A DNA stretch of 34,795 nt from Bacteroidaceae bacterium (GTDB lineage Bacteria; Bacteroidota; Bacteroidia; Bacteroidales; Bacteroidaceae), in NCBI GenBank assembly GCA_017465905.1, contig JAFTVE010000024.1, positions 1 through 34,795 of the forward strand, read 5' to 3'. The notes under the pieces were generated by a model, which was given only the letters and a program-made list of their open reading frames with translations, made no database searches and had not been told where the DNA came from. Shown piece after piece: positions 24,931 to 34,795 of the stretch; within the stretch, counting starts at the first letter, position 1, and every line of letters starts with the position of its first letter. Position numbers and translations under genes: made by a program.

Positions 24931-26332
24931 ACCTCTTATTCTCGCGGCGCACCTGCTCAAATCCCATGCGACGGACATACATGCCGAAGGTGGTGCGCTC
25001 CACGCTCCGCATCAGCAGCGGGTCTATGCGGTGCAGGTAGTCATACACCGCCACCGCACTCCACAGCTCATCATCGGCGTAGTGCTTCTTCTTCGTCACG
25101 GGACTGAAGTGCTGCGTCAGCAGCTCCTCGGGGCCATGCTCCATCTTATAGGGTGCGTTGTGCTCCTCCAGGCGTAGCGTCTCCTCCTCGTCGAGCCAGT
25201 AGCGCATGCCCTCGTCGAGCAGGTGCAGCGCCTGCGCATAGAGCTGGGCGTGGTCGACGGGCGTGTCCACATCGATGGGTGCCGACAGCTCCACACAGAT
25301 GTAGCGGCGGCTTCCCGTGCGGTCGCGCAGCAGCATGCGGCGGTTGCTGGTGCCGATGAACGAAGCCATCCGCGGCATCTCCTCGAACTGGGCACGATGC
25401 GGGCGCTTCACCTTGATGTCCGCCAGCTGCAGCAGCCCCTTCAGCGTGGCATGTGCCGTGGCCGAGTGACGGTCAAACTCGTCGAGGTTCACCAGTAGGT
25501 GCTGCGCCATCTTGCGCAGGCACTGCTCCTCCTGCGCCAGATTGAACGTGTCGGTATAGTGCACCATCAGCTCGGGCGGCATCAGCAGTTTGGTAAACTG
25601 GCTCTTCCCCCACCCCTGCCGCTCGCTGATGAGCAGCGGACACAGGCAGTTGCCATACCGTCCCATGCGCCCCAAGGCCTGGGCCACCACCGCCACCATC
25701 CAGCGGCGCAGCAGCGTGAGGGCAAACTCATCGCCCGTCACCCTCCGCATGAGGTTGCCGATATGGTCCTCGCCGTCCCACTCGGGCAAGCAAGCGAAGT
25801 AGTCCGTCACGGGATTGTACCGCGTTGCCCGCCCACAGTCCACTATCGCCTGTATGTGACTGATGTACGGCACGTTGATGCCCGCATGCTGTAACTGCAT
25901 CAGCAGGTAGCGGCGCTGCTCGTCGTCCAAAGGACGAAAACAGCGGCCTCTCCCCCCGCCCTCTCCCGAAGAGAGGGAGCTTACAGGCATCGCGGAGACC
26001 TCCCTATATTCATAGCCCCTCGCCAGCACATTGTACCGAAACTCATACCGCTCCCACAAGTAGCGCTCGGCCCTCACGAGTAGCGTCTCTCCATTTGAGT
26101 TGGGAGATTCACCGTCATCGTTACTACGACGCCTTTCGACCTTCGAAATTCGAACGTCGTTCACCTCTGCCCCCTCATCCGTTGCCACCTGCGACTTGTC
26201 ATCTTGGGCGGCGCGAAAGATCTCGCCGTCCACCTTGCCATTCATACTCGAGAACAATTCTCTTTTCACACGCTTGGCAACGCGCTGCATCCAGCCGCGC
26301 AACTGCCCTACATAAACATAGATTTTCTTCAT
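24908..26332 (-). CDS. VapE-like P-loop ATPase (virulence-associated E family)
   Basis: A 474-residue protein resembling the VapE/VirE family of mobile-element primase-helicase-like proteins. The core runs from about residue 135. It includes YNPVTDYFACLPEWDGEDHIGNLMRR, the Walker A motif ERQGWGKSQFTKLL (Lys243, Ser244), the Walker B motif LLVNLDEFDRHS (Asp284, Glu285), a sensor-like FIGTSNRRMLLRDRTGSRRYI (Asn and Arg finger candidates) and a C-terminal winged-helix-like part ending YFALRAN. No primase active site is visible, so it may be only the helicase-like half. Residues about 34-47 and 113-131 derive from two interspersed repeat families inserted in frame, and the stop codon lies in a third. 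It diverges from the HU-like gene across the 22-bp repeats, a pairing I associate with Bacteroidetes genomic islands. Function in this genome is unknown. Confidence 0.82.
   Translation of the reverse strand: MKKIYVYVGQLRGWMQRVAKRVKRELFSSMNGKVDGEIFRAAQDDKSQVATDEGAEVNDVRISKVERRRSNDDGESPNSNGETLLVRAERYLWERYEFRYNVLARGYEYREVSAMPVSSLSSGEGGGRGRCFRPLDDEQRRYLLMQLQHAGINVPYISHIQAIVDCGRATRYNPVTDYFACLPEWDGEDHIGNLMRRVTGDEFALTLLRRWMVAVVAQALGRMGRYGNCLCPLLISERQGWGKSQFTKLLMPPELMVHYTDTFNLAQEEQCLRKMAQHLLVNLDEFDRHSATAHATLKGLLQLADIKVKRPHRAQFEEMPRMASFIGTSNRRMLLRDRTGSRRYICVELSAPIDVDTPVDHAQLYAQALHLLDEGMRYWLDEEETLRLEEHNAPYKMEHGPEELLTQHFSPVTKKKHYADDELWSAVAVYDYLHRIDPLLMRSVERTTFGMYVRRMGFEQVRRENKRYFALRAN
25942..25996. repeat. 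C-rich interspersed repeat, copy 2, inside the VapE gene
   Basis: A C-rich block with inverted repeat CCCTCTC...GAGAGGG followed by GGCATCGCGGA, matching the block after the permease at 2404-2453. On the coding strand it reads AMPVSSLSSGEGGGRGR in frame, a low-complexity segment placed between YEYREV and FRPLDDEQ. Confidence 0.75.
26198..26228. repeat. GTCATCTTG-type interspersed repeat inside the VapE gene
   Basis: The plus strand reads GTCATCTTGGGCGGCGCG, then AAAGATCTCG. A related copy, GTCATCCCGACAAAGCGAAG with GGGATCTCG, lies 165 bp away at 26394-26430 outside the gene. On the VapE strand it is translated as EIFRAAQDDKS in frame. Confidence 0.7.
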
Positions 26333-26342
26333 AATATATATT

Positions 26343-26391
26343 GTTTAGAGTTTTGTGCTTAGTGCTTAGTGTTTAATGTTTAGAGTTTGGT
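26343..26391. repeat. Heptamer tract of GTTTAGA/GCTTAGT units
   Basis: Seven 7-bp units in exact register: GTTTAGA, GTTTTGT, GCTTAGT, GCTTAGT, GTTTAAT, GTTTAGA and GTTTGGT. It begins 10 bp upstream of the VapE start codon, so this gene has a heptamer tract at both its ends. Confidence 0.9.
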
Positions 26392-26393
26392 GT

Positions 26394-26430
26394 GTCATCC
26401 CGACAAAGCGAAGCGCCGAGGGATCTCGCA
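26394..26430. repeat. GTCATCCCGA-type interspersed repeat
   Basis: GTCATCCCGACAAAGCGAAG followed by GGGATCTCG. It resembles a repeat I have seen scattered in many bacterial genomes, and it is the intergenic partner of the copy inside the VapE gene at 26198-26228. Confidence 0.65.
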
Positions 26431-26435
26431 GAGTC

Positions 26436-26575
26436 TTCGTCATCATTTTCGTTTTCGTTGAATGACACCGCGAAGATACGACATCCGAGATACCGTTTGT
26501 TCTGCAATTGATACGCTACGCGATATATTATCATCAATTCCATATTTAGTTATCGTTTTCGTTATCGTCATCGTT
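26436..26575. repeat. Two hexamer tracts (TTCGTT and GTTATC units)
   Basis: 26436-26459 has four 6-bp units (TTCGTC, ATCATT, TTCGTT, TTCGTT), and 26549-26575 has GTTATC, GTTTTC, GTTATC, GTCATC and a partial unit. Both are A/T-rich variants of the same hexamer. They occupy the 510-bp gap between the VapE-like and HU-like genes together with the heptamer tract and the palindromic array. Confidence 0.8.
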
Positions 26576-26669
26576 GAAAACCCGGTTTTCTTCCGCGAAG
26601 TTACAACCTTAAAACGCCCAAGTCAATACCCTGTCAATCAGCATAGTTACAAATAAAATGGACGGTTCG

Positions 26670-26701
26670 TTTGCATAATTCAGAACTATAGATTACCTTT
26701 G
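26670..26701 (+). promoter_or_regulatory. Promoter of the HU-like gene
   Basis: TTTG at 26670-26673, a 20-bp spacer, then TACCTTTG at 26694-26701: a full match to the Bacteroidales promoter consensus. The 22-bp repeats start 21 bp after it, in the expected 5' untranslated region. Confidence 0.85.
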
Positions 26702-26722
26702 TTCTAAGGTTTCATTTTTCGC

Positions 26723-26804
26723 TACCTTCGCGAAGATAAACCACTATCTTCGCGAGGATAGTCCGATACCTCCGCGAAGGTACTGCACTATCTTCGCGAA
26801 GGTA
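26723..26804. promoter_or_regulatory. Array of four 22-bp palindromic repeats (operator or iteron)
   Basis: Four copies of a 16-bp palindrome near TACCTTCGCGAAGGTA begin at 26723, 26745, 26767 and 26789, exactly 22 bp apart, or about two helical turns. Units 1, 2 and 4 carry one or two substitutions, and unit 3 has one. Related half-sites (CCGCGAAGATACG near 26468 and TTCCGCGAAGTTAC near 26592) lie farther upstream. The position between promoter and start codon suggests autoregulation by the HU-like protein. Replication iterons are an alternative, given the VapE-like gene next door. Confidence 0.9.
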
Positions 26805-26842
26805 GTCAGCAGAGGAACCTATGAAACAGAAAAAACAGACCT

Positions 26843-27490
26843 ATGAAAACGAAGAAATCAAAGCACGTACACACCCGCACCAGCTACACACCCGTAGTCA
26901 CCTGCAAGCTCAACAGCCGCCAGCTACTTTGCGGCAAGGACACCAACACCCAAGGCGTCGCCATCTCCGTAGCCTACCCACAGAGGGTAGACATCGAGCG
27001 TATGGCCATTGACATCAATGACGCCACCACAGCCACCGACACCGACGTGAAGCTCGTGTGGGATGCCCTGCGCCAGCAGATTACCGATGCCCTCAGCCAC
27101 GGCCACCGCGTACACCTCGACGGGCTGGGCACGCTCACCATGGAGCTCAGCAGCCACACCGGCCCTACAGCTCCCACGGGCAAGGACGTACGCATCAGCG
27201 CCATCCGCTTCCGTCCCGACAAGCACCTGCTCGACCGCCTTGCCGATGTCAAGTTCCGCATCGATGGCAAGGTGCGCCAGCCCCTCGCCGCGCCCGAGCT
27301 CGCCGATGCCCTGTACGAATACTTCGAGACACACGACGACATCAGCACCCGCGAGTTTGCCCGCATCAGCCATTACGCCATGAGCACCTCGTATCGCAAG
27401 ATCAGAGAGTACGTCGCCCTCGGCGAGCTGGAGCCCGTGCCCCGCGCCTCAGGCTACTACCGTCCCACGGCAGGAAACTTTGGAAAGTAA
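26843..27490 (+). CDS. HU-like DNA-binding protein with C-terminal helix-turn-helix-like extension
   Basis: A 215-residue protein. Residues about 1-125 fit the HU/IHF-like family of Bacteroidetes (SYTPVVTCKLNSRQ at the start, VKLVWDALRQQITDALSHGHRVHLDGLGTLTMEL in the middle, VRISAIRFRPDKHLLDRL at the end). Residues about 130-205 (PELADALYEYFETHDDISTREFARISHYAMSTSYRKIREYVALGELEPV) look like an added winged-helix DNA-binding domain. Such a two-domain protein could bind the 22-bp palindromes just upstream. This is an inference. An ATG at 26821 opens a different frame and is not used. It is divergent from the VapE-like gene. It is bounded downstream by a small hairpin and a hexamer tract. Confidence 0.8.
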   Translation: MKTKKSKHVHTRTSYTPVVTCKLNSRQLLCGKDTNTQGVAISVAYPQRVDIERMAIDINDATTATDTDVKLVWDALRQQITDALSHGHRVHLDGLGTLTMELSSHTGPTAPTGKDVRISAIRFRPDKHLLDRLADVKFRIDGKVRQPLAAPELADALYEYFETHDDISTREFARISHYAMSTSYRKIREYVALGELEPVPRASGYYRPTAGNFGK

Positions 27491-27491
27491 G

Positions 27492-27525
27492 ACACGCAAG
27501 CGTGTACGATAACGAAAACGATAAC
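27492..27525. repeat. Small hairpin plus hexamer tract
   Basis: The perfect hairpin ACACGC-AA-GCGTGT (27492-27505) is followed by GATAAC, GAAAAC, GATAAC, which is the opposite orientation of the GTTATC/GTTTTC hexamers at 26549-26575. It lies immediately after the HU-like stop codon and may double as a weak terminator. Confidence 0.7.
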
Positions 27526-27686
27526 CAGCTATCTCTCTGTTTATAGATGGGGGGAGTTTGCAAGCGCTAATAATTAACAGTTAGCCTATCGGAGGCCTTT
27601 TGAAATTTCTGATGCACCTGCCCTGTGAGAAAGGAGAAAAACTACTTTCACGAATAGTTTTCGTTTCATTATTCAGAATAAATATT

Positions 27687-27694
27687 TACCTTTG
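27687..27694 (+). promoter_or_regulatory. Candidate promoter of the toxin-antitoxin pair
   Basis: TACCTTTG, 38 bp before the antitoxin start. The upstream box is weak (TTTC about 20 bp away). Confidence 0.55.
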
Positions 27695-27732
27695 CGTTGT
27701 TGATATAATGTAAATAAACTAACAACACGATT

Positions 27733-28029
27733 ATGGACAGACCCTACAAGCAGACTCAGTCAGAAGTTCCTCATGCTTCCGAACCTATGGCAGCCTATGA
27801 CCGGGCAGCTTCGCGTACCATATTCAACAAAGCCCAGATAGAACTGCTCGACACGATGGCAAGCGTAGAGAGCGATGAGGAGCTGATGGCACTCAAGCAT
27901 GCCATCAGTGAGTTCTTTGCCCGCCGTGCCGATGAGGAGATGGAACGTCTATGGCAATCAGGCGAATGGAACGAGCAGACCTTGGAAGACCTTCGCAGTG
28001 CCCACTACCGTACACCCTATAAGCAATGA
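27733..28029 (+). CDS. Probable antitoxin partner of the PIN toxin
   Basis: A 98-residue protein of mixed charge, predicted mostly helical (FNKAQIELLDTMASVESDEELMALKHAISEFFARRADEEMERLWQSGEW). Its stop codon overlaps the start of the PIN gene in an ATGA junction, the usual layout of a type II toxin-antitoxin operon with the antitoxin first. The C-terminal stretch (WNEQTLEDLRSAHYRTPYKQ) would be the toxin-wrapping part. No DNA-binding motif is obvious. The name rests mainly on context and size. Confidence 0.75.
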   Translation: MDRPYKQTQSEVPHASEPMAAYDRAASRTIFNKAQIELLDTMASVESDEELMALKHAISEFFARRADEEMERLWQSGEWNEQTLEDLRSAHYRTPYKQ

Positions 28030-28442
28030 GTCGTCAGGTCGTAATAGATACCAACTGTTTGGTACAGATGATTTCGGCGCATAGCCCTTATCGTCCTGCA
28101 TGGCAAGCCTTTCGCGAAGGCCTATATACTCTATGCGTAAGTAACGATATCCTCAATGAATACAACGAGATATTGGAACGCGTTGCCAATGCCGTCGTGG
28201 CCCATAATATTGTAAATGCCATCGTTCGCAGTCCTTATACTCGTATGCTCGACCCTCATTTTCGCTTTGGACTTATAGAGCAAGATCCTGATGACAATAA
28301 ATTTGTTGATTGTGCCATCATCGCTGGAGCTGACTATATAGTAAGCGAGGATGCCCACTTTCGCGTACTTGCCGAAATACCTTTTCCTAATGTCAATGTC
28401 ATTCGAATGGATGAGTTTTTGCAGGACTTGAATCTCCTTTAA
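28026..28442 (+). CDS. PIN-domain toxin (putative RNase)
   Basis: A 138-residue PIN-domain protein of the COG1569-like group, expected to cut RNA with a metal ion. Candidate acidic residues are Asp8 (VVIDTN), Glu45 or Glu48 (LNEYNEIL), Asp90 and Asp95 (DPDDNKFVDCAII) and Asp109 (YIVSEDAHF). It overlaps the preceding small gene by 4 bp, the sign of a toxin-antitoxin pair. A hexamer tract begins 8 bp after its stop codon. Confidence 0.88.
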   Translation: MSRQVVIDTNCLVQMISAHSPYRPAWQAFREGLYTLCVSNDILNEYNEILERVANAVVAHNIVNAIVRSPYTRMLDPHFRFGLIEQDPDDNKFVDCAIIAGADYIVSEDAHFRVLAEIPFPNVNVIRMDEFLQDLNLL

Positions 28443-28449
28443 CAGCATC

Positions 28450-28497
28450 AACGTTATCGTTAACGTTAACGTCAACGTTGCAGCGCATCCGCGCTGC
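28450..28497. repeat. Hexamer tract with adjoining hairpin
   Basis: Five 6-bp units in register (AACGTT, ATCGTT, AACGTT, AACGTC, AACGTT; 28450-28479) run straight into the perfect hairpin GCAGCGC-ATCC-GCGCTGC (28480-28497). This is the same arrangement, in the other orientation, as the hairpin plus hexamers at 27492-27525. Confidence 0.85.
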
Positions 28498-28616
28498 ACC
28501 TGCCACCCGGCAAAAAAGTAATTCCGTATAACCGCCCGAGCACCCGAATCCTATCATACGTTCGTCCCCGTGGCGAATGTAAGGCGCTCGTTATTAGAAG
28601 AAAAAAGCGAAAACTT

Positions 28617-28651
28617 AATTTTCAATTCTTCATTCTCAATTTTCAATTCTT
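28617..28651. repeat. Heptamer tract of AATTTTC/AATTCTT units
   Basis: Five 7-bp units in register: AATTTTC, AATTCTT, CATTCTC, AATTTTC and AATTCTT. It directly abuts the hairpin at 28652. With the hexamer tract, it fills the 353-bp gap between the PIN gene and the next gene; the rest of that gap (28498-28616) shows no clear feature. Confidence 0.85.
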
Positions 28652-28683
28652 AAAAACCTGCCAAGTCCCCCTGGCAGGTTTTT
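28652..28683. terminator. Hairpin with the CCTGCCA stem, second copy
   Basis: A perfect 12-bp stem (AAAAACCTGCCA and its complement) with an 8-nt C-rich loop and a T-run. Eleven stem pairs are shared with the hairpin at 24715-24745. It can terminate rightward transcription from the PIN operon. It may also be a repeat flanking the VapE/HU/PIN segment. Confidence 0.8.
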
Positions 28684-28739
28684 ATTCGCGCTTCGCGCCT
28701 GTTATCCCCAACAATTGCGATTAACTTTCACGTCAAATA

Positions 28740-28771
28740 TTTGTTAGTTTACTTAATTAGAATTACATTTG
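28740..28771 (+). promoter_or_regulatory. Promoter of the DUF3791-like pair
   Basis: TTTG at 28740-28743, a 20-bp spacer, then TACATTTG at 28764-28771: a full consensus match ending 24 bp before the ATG at 28796. Confidence 0.8.
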
Positions 28772-28795
28772 TTGGCAAAATAGATTAGTAGTAAG

Positions 28796-29041
28796 ATGAG
28801 CACCTCCATAGATGTATATCGTAAAGTACACTTTGCCGTGATGGCTATTGAGGCCAGTGCGAAAAAGCAGAATGTGCCAGGACAAGAAATGCATCGCCGG
28901 TTGCGGGCACAGGGACTAATCCATAATCGCCTGTTCCGCCACTACGAGCTGTTGCATACGCAAAGTCTCGGATGGGTTGTTGACGACACGATAGAGACGT
29001 TGCATAATTGGGAAAACGAAGCCAAGGAGGAGGCAAAATGA
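28796..29041 (+). CDS. DUF3791-like small protein
   Basis: An 81-residue, probably helical protein. The part KVHFAVMAIEASAKKQNVPGQEMHRRLRAQGLIHNRLFRHYELLHTQSLGWVVDDTIETL resembles the DUF3791 family, small Bacteroidales proteins that end in a YE.LHTQ.....V.D motif and are often found as the first gene of a toxin-antitoxin-like operon with DUF3990. Family membership is from memory of the pattern. The gene lies 28 bp before a second small gene, and both share the promoter at 28740. Confidence 0.65.
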   Translation: MSTSIDVYRKVHFAVMAIEASAKKQNVPGQEMHRRLRAQGLIHNRLFRHYELLHTQSLGWVVDDTIETLHNWENEAKEEAK

Positions 29042-29069
29042 CAACACTTCAATCTGAGGAGGGAGCGCT

Positions 29070-29273
29070 ATGAGAGGCTCTGTACTTTGGCGTAAGATTA
29101 GCCATGTGATTGTGTTGTTGTCAGAGGCCCTTCATGTAGATGCCGAGCGAGCTATTGATTTGTTTTATTCCACAAAGACCTATCGTCTGTTGACCGATCC
29201 TAAGTCGGGGCTTCAATTGATGAGCGATAAATATATCCTGGAAGACGTTTTGGCTGAGTTGAATAACGTGTAA
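29070..29273 (+). CDS. Second DUF3791-like small protein
   Basis: A 67-residue protein (KISHVIVLLSEALHVDAERAIDLFYSTKTYRLLTDPKSGLQLMSDKYILEDVLAEL) with the FYSTKTY..L.D....L...S..Y...E pattern that usually accompanies DUF3791/DUF3990 operons. The expected toxin gene (DUF3990) is not found downstream: only a hairpin-rich gap follows. The pair may be an orphan antitoxin module left after loss of the toxin. A functional start at 29070 is chosen because an AGGAGGGAG motif precedes it. Confidence 0.6.
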   Translation: MRGSVLWRKISHVIVLLSEALHVDAERAIDLFYSTKTYRLLTDPKSGLQLMSDKYILEDVLAELNNV

Positions 29274-29288
29274 ATAATCACCCTTAAC

Positions 29289-29435
29289 CAGCAGCTCTGC
29301 TGCCCAGTTTTCGTTTGAGTTGCATGCAGCACTCTTTCGTGAGGCTAAAGCCTCAGCCGTCGCATCCGATGCTCATTCCGTATCGGCGTTATTGCTGTCG
29401 TCATCGTACAGCCAAAGGCTGTCTCATCGTTTTCG
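29289..29435. repeat. Cluster of small perfect hairpins with hexamer fragments
   Basis: Four mini-hairpins occur in about 135 bp: GCAGC-TCT-GCTGC (29291-29303), GAGGC-TAAA-GCCTC (29341-29354), GCATC-C-GATGC (29362-29372) and ACAGCC-AAA-GGCTGT (29408-29422). Hexamer pieces (GTCGTCATCGT, and ATCGTTTTCGT after the last hairpin) lie between and beside them. No gene is seen in 29274-29535. Confidence 0.75.
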
Positions 29436-29535
29436 TAAATACCAATTTCAATTCCAACAAATTGTGCAGATAAAAACGAGAAATCAATAGGCTATGTCAA
29501 GGAGTATTGGTAAATTTGTGATATGATTTCAACCT

Positions 29536-30198
29536 ATGAAAAGATTTTTCATGAATCAATTATCTCATAAGAACAAAGTGCTGAATGAACAGGAAAGAAC
29601 AGAACTCTGTAGTACGATTGATGGTTTTGTCAAAGAATTTTCGGAGTCAATAGACGCAGTCCACAAGTTGGCAGAAGATATAGAAACTTCCGAAAACGAG
29701 TGGTACAAGAAAACAAATCGTGAGTTTATTGCTATCGGTATTTTTGTAGCCTATTGCTTTTGTGATATATCTTTGATGACAAAGCAGTTCGTACAATCCT
29801 CTAATCCTTACGAAAGGGCATTCTTGCGCGGAAAGTTACAAGTATTACTCAACGAGAGCTTCAAAAAACTTTATGGGTTCTCCCAAACTGCCCAATGTAA
29901 TTCATACTTTGCTCGGTTAAAAAAACTTTCCGAATTATTCCCGCTATTTGAAAACGAAATAAAAAATTTTGAAACGAAGTTAAGAGGTTATTCCACTAAA
30001 AACACATGGTGGAAAGATGAGAGAGATGCTGAAGTGCATTTAGATATTGAAAAGTTGCACCAGTATCGGCATGAGGAAGTGGATGAAAGCAAGGTTGTAT
30101 TGGAGACTCTTCCTTTGATAGACATCTTTAATGAAATGAATGTTCTTTTAGAGATTCTCCATAAGGTTTTTATTGCCTATCTTAACACAAACGAATAA
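29536..30198 (+). CDS. Unrecognised alpha-helical protein upstream of the type I restriction genes
   Basis: A 220-residue protein with no family I can name. It is AT-rich relative to the core genes, highly charged, and predicted all-helical: a coiled-coil-like N-terminus (ELCSTIDGFVKEFSESIDAVHKLAEDIE), then a hydrophobic helix near 66-85 (FIAIGIFVAYCFCDISLMTK). Near residues 155-180 is WWKDERDAEVHLDIEKLHQYRHEEVDES. The R...H spacing there faintly recalls HEPN-type proteins, but this is weak. Its place between small toxin-antitoxin-like genes and hsdR suggests a mobile or defence role. The first ATG is used; MNQLSHKNK at the sixth residue is an alternative. Confidence 0.7.
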   Translation: MKRFFMNQLSHKNKVLNEQERTELCSTIDGFVKEFSESIDAVHKLAEDIETSENEWYKKTNREFIAIGIFVAYCFCDISLMTKQFVQSSNPYERAFLRGKLQVLLNESFKKLYGFSQTAQCNSYFARLKKLSELFPLFENEIKNFETKLRGYSTKNTWWKDERDAEVHLDIEKLHQYRHEEVDESKVVLETLPLIDIFNEMNVLLEILHKVFIAYLNTNE

Positions 30199-30278
30199 CC
30201 ACATCATTCATTGATAAAACCTAAGTAAAGGAAATCAAAATCCTATTGGAATAAATAGGCAATATCGAAGATTATCAC

Positions 30279-30286
30279 TACTTTTG
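30279..30286 (+). promoter_or_regulatory. Candidate promoter -7 box of the hsd operon
   Basis: TACTTTTG, 35 bp before the hsdR start, fits TAnnTTTG. No convincing -33 box is present. Confidence 0.5.
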
Positions 30287-30321
30287 CATTATTAAGGAAA
30301 CTTCTGATAATTTAGAACTAT

Positions 30322-34478
<4,157 letters not shown>

Positions 34479-34479
34479 G

Positions 34480-34795
34480 ATGGATACCAAGAAACTACGT
34501 CAAAAGATACTCGACCTTGCTATTCGTGGCAAACTCGTACCGCAAGATCCAAACGATGAGCCTGCATCAGTATTGCTCGAACGCATCCGTGCTGAGAAAG
34601 AACGATTGGTAAAGGAAGGAAAGATAAAGAAGTCTAAGGCTTCAAAAACTTCTGATACGCCCCATTATGAGCAGGTGCCGTTTGAGGTACCGAGTTTGTG
34701 GGAGTGGACAACATTGGGAGAAATATTTACCTTACAAGCTGGTAAAAATATAGCAGCAAAAGAAATCTCTGATAGGCAAGATGAAACATGTACTT
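34480..34795 (+). CDS. hsdS: Type I specificity subunit S, 5' part
   Basis: The first 105 residues of the DNA-recognition subunit, cut by the end of the window. The start (MDTKKLRQKILDLAIRGKLV, then QDPNDEPASVLLERIRAEKERL) is the typical N-terminal helix of HsdS proteins. It leads into the first target-recognition domain at VPSLWEWTTLGEIFTLQAGKNI. The rest of that domain and the central helix are outside the window, so the target site cannot be discussed. The ATG is one base after the hsdM stop codon. Confidence 0.9.
   Translation, partial: MDTKKLRQKILDLAIRGKLVPQDPNDEPASVLLERIRAEKERLVKEGKIKKSKASKTSDTPHYEQVPFEVPSLWEWTTLGEIFTLQAGKNIAAKEISDRQDETCT

Noticed and set aside
26723-26804. CRISPR-like array
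   Set aside because: The repeats are 16-bp palindromes with only 6-bp gaps and there are no unique spacers or cas genes. An operator or iteron array fits better.
26821-27012. Alternative start at 26821 upstream of the HU-like gene
   Set aside because: This ATG is in a different frame that ends early and matches nothing. The HU-like protein starts at 26843.

Overview
The window looks like chromosomal DNA from a member of the Bacteroidales, most likely a Prevotellaceae relative. This is inferred, not proven. The evidence is the recurrent TAnnTTTG-type -7 promoter boxes (two or three with a TTTG or TTG box 20 bp upstream), the GT3-type glycogen synthase next to a short DUF3417-type phosphorylase, an S46 dipeptidyl-peptidase, a Ser-type sulfatase, a VapE/HU-like divergent pair, and repeat types typical of the phylum. 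No rRNA, tRNA, insertion sequence or CRISPR array was seen.

Layout. 1-13.95 kb is core-like: an FtsX/MacB-type permease, an iron-type superoxide dismutase with an odd N-terminus, and a Ser-type sulfatase lipoprotein. A divergent oxyR follows, behind an exact 80-bp tandem duplication. Then comes a tightly packed leftward six-gene cluster: aldo/keto reductase, DEAD-box helicase, RmuC, B12-binding radical SAM protein, beta-helix lipoprotein and endonuclease/exonuclease/phosphatase protein. 14.2-24.5 kb carries an S46 dipeptidyl-peptidase (DPP7-like), the glycogen synthase/phosphorylase operon, and mfd on the opposite strand. From about 24.7 kb the DNA becomes accessory: a VapE-like P-loop protein diverging from an HU-like regulator across four 22-bp palindromic repeats, a PIN-type toxin-antitoxin pair, two small DUF3791-like genes, an unrecognised all-alpha protein, and a type I restriction-modification operon (hsdR, hsdM, and hsdS cut by the window end).

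The most unusual feature is a set of short interspersed repeats with an exact 7-bp period (AATTGTC/TGACAAT, GAAAGTG, GTTTAGA and AATTTTC units). Several lie in frame inside essential or housekeeping genes: three places in the glycogen synthase and two in mfd. Because 7 and 3 share no factor, the AATTGTC strand encodes the same heptapeptide cycle (NCQLSIV) in every frame. The other strand would meet a TGA once every three units. In both mfd copies exactly the unit that would put TGA in frame carries a different point substitution that removes it. In the VapE gene the unsubstituted TGA of the same repeat is the stop codon. Two other repeat families are also inserted in frame near the VapE N-terminus. 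Intergenic stretches carry 6-bp-period tracts next to small perfect hairpins. Together these suggest protein-tolerated mobile repeats comparable in principle to Rickettsia palindromic elements.
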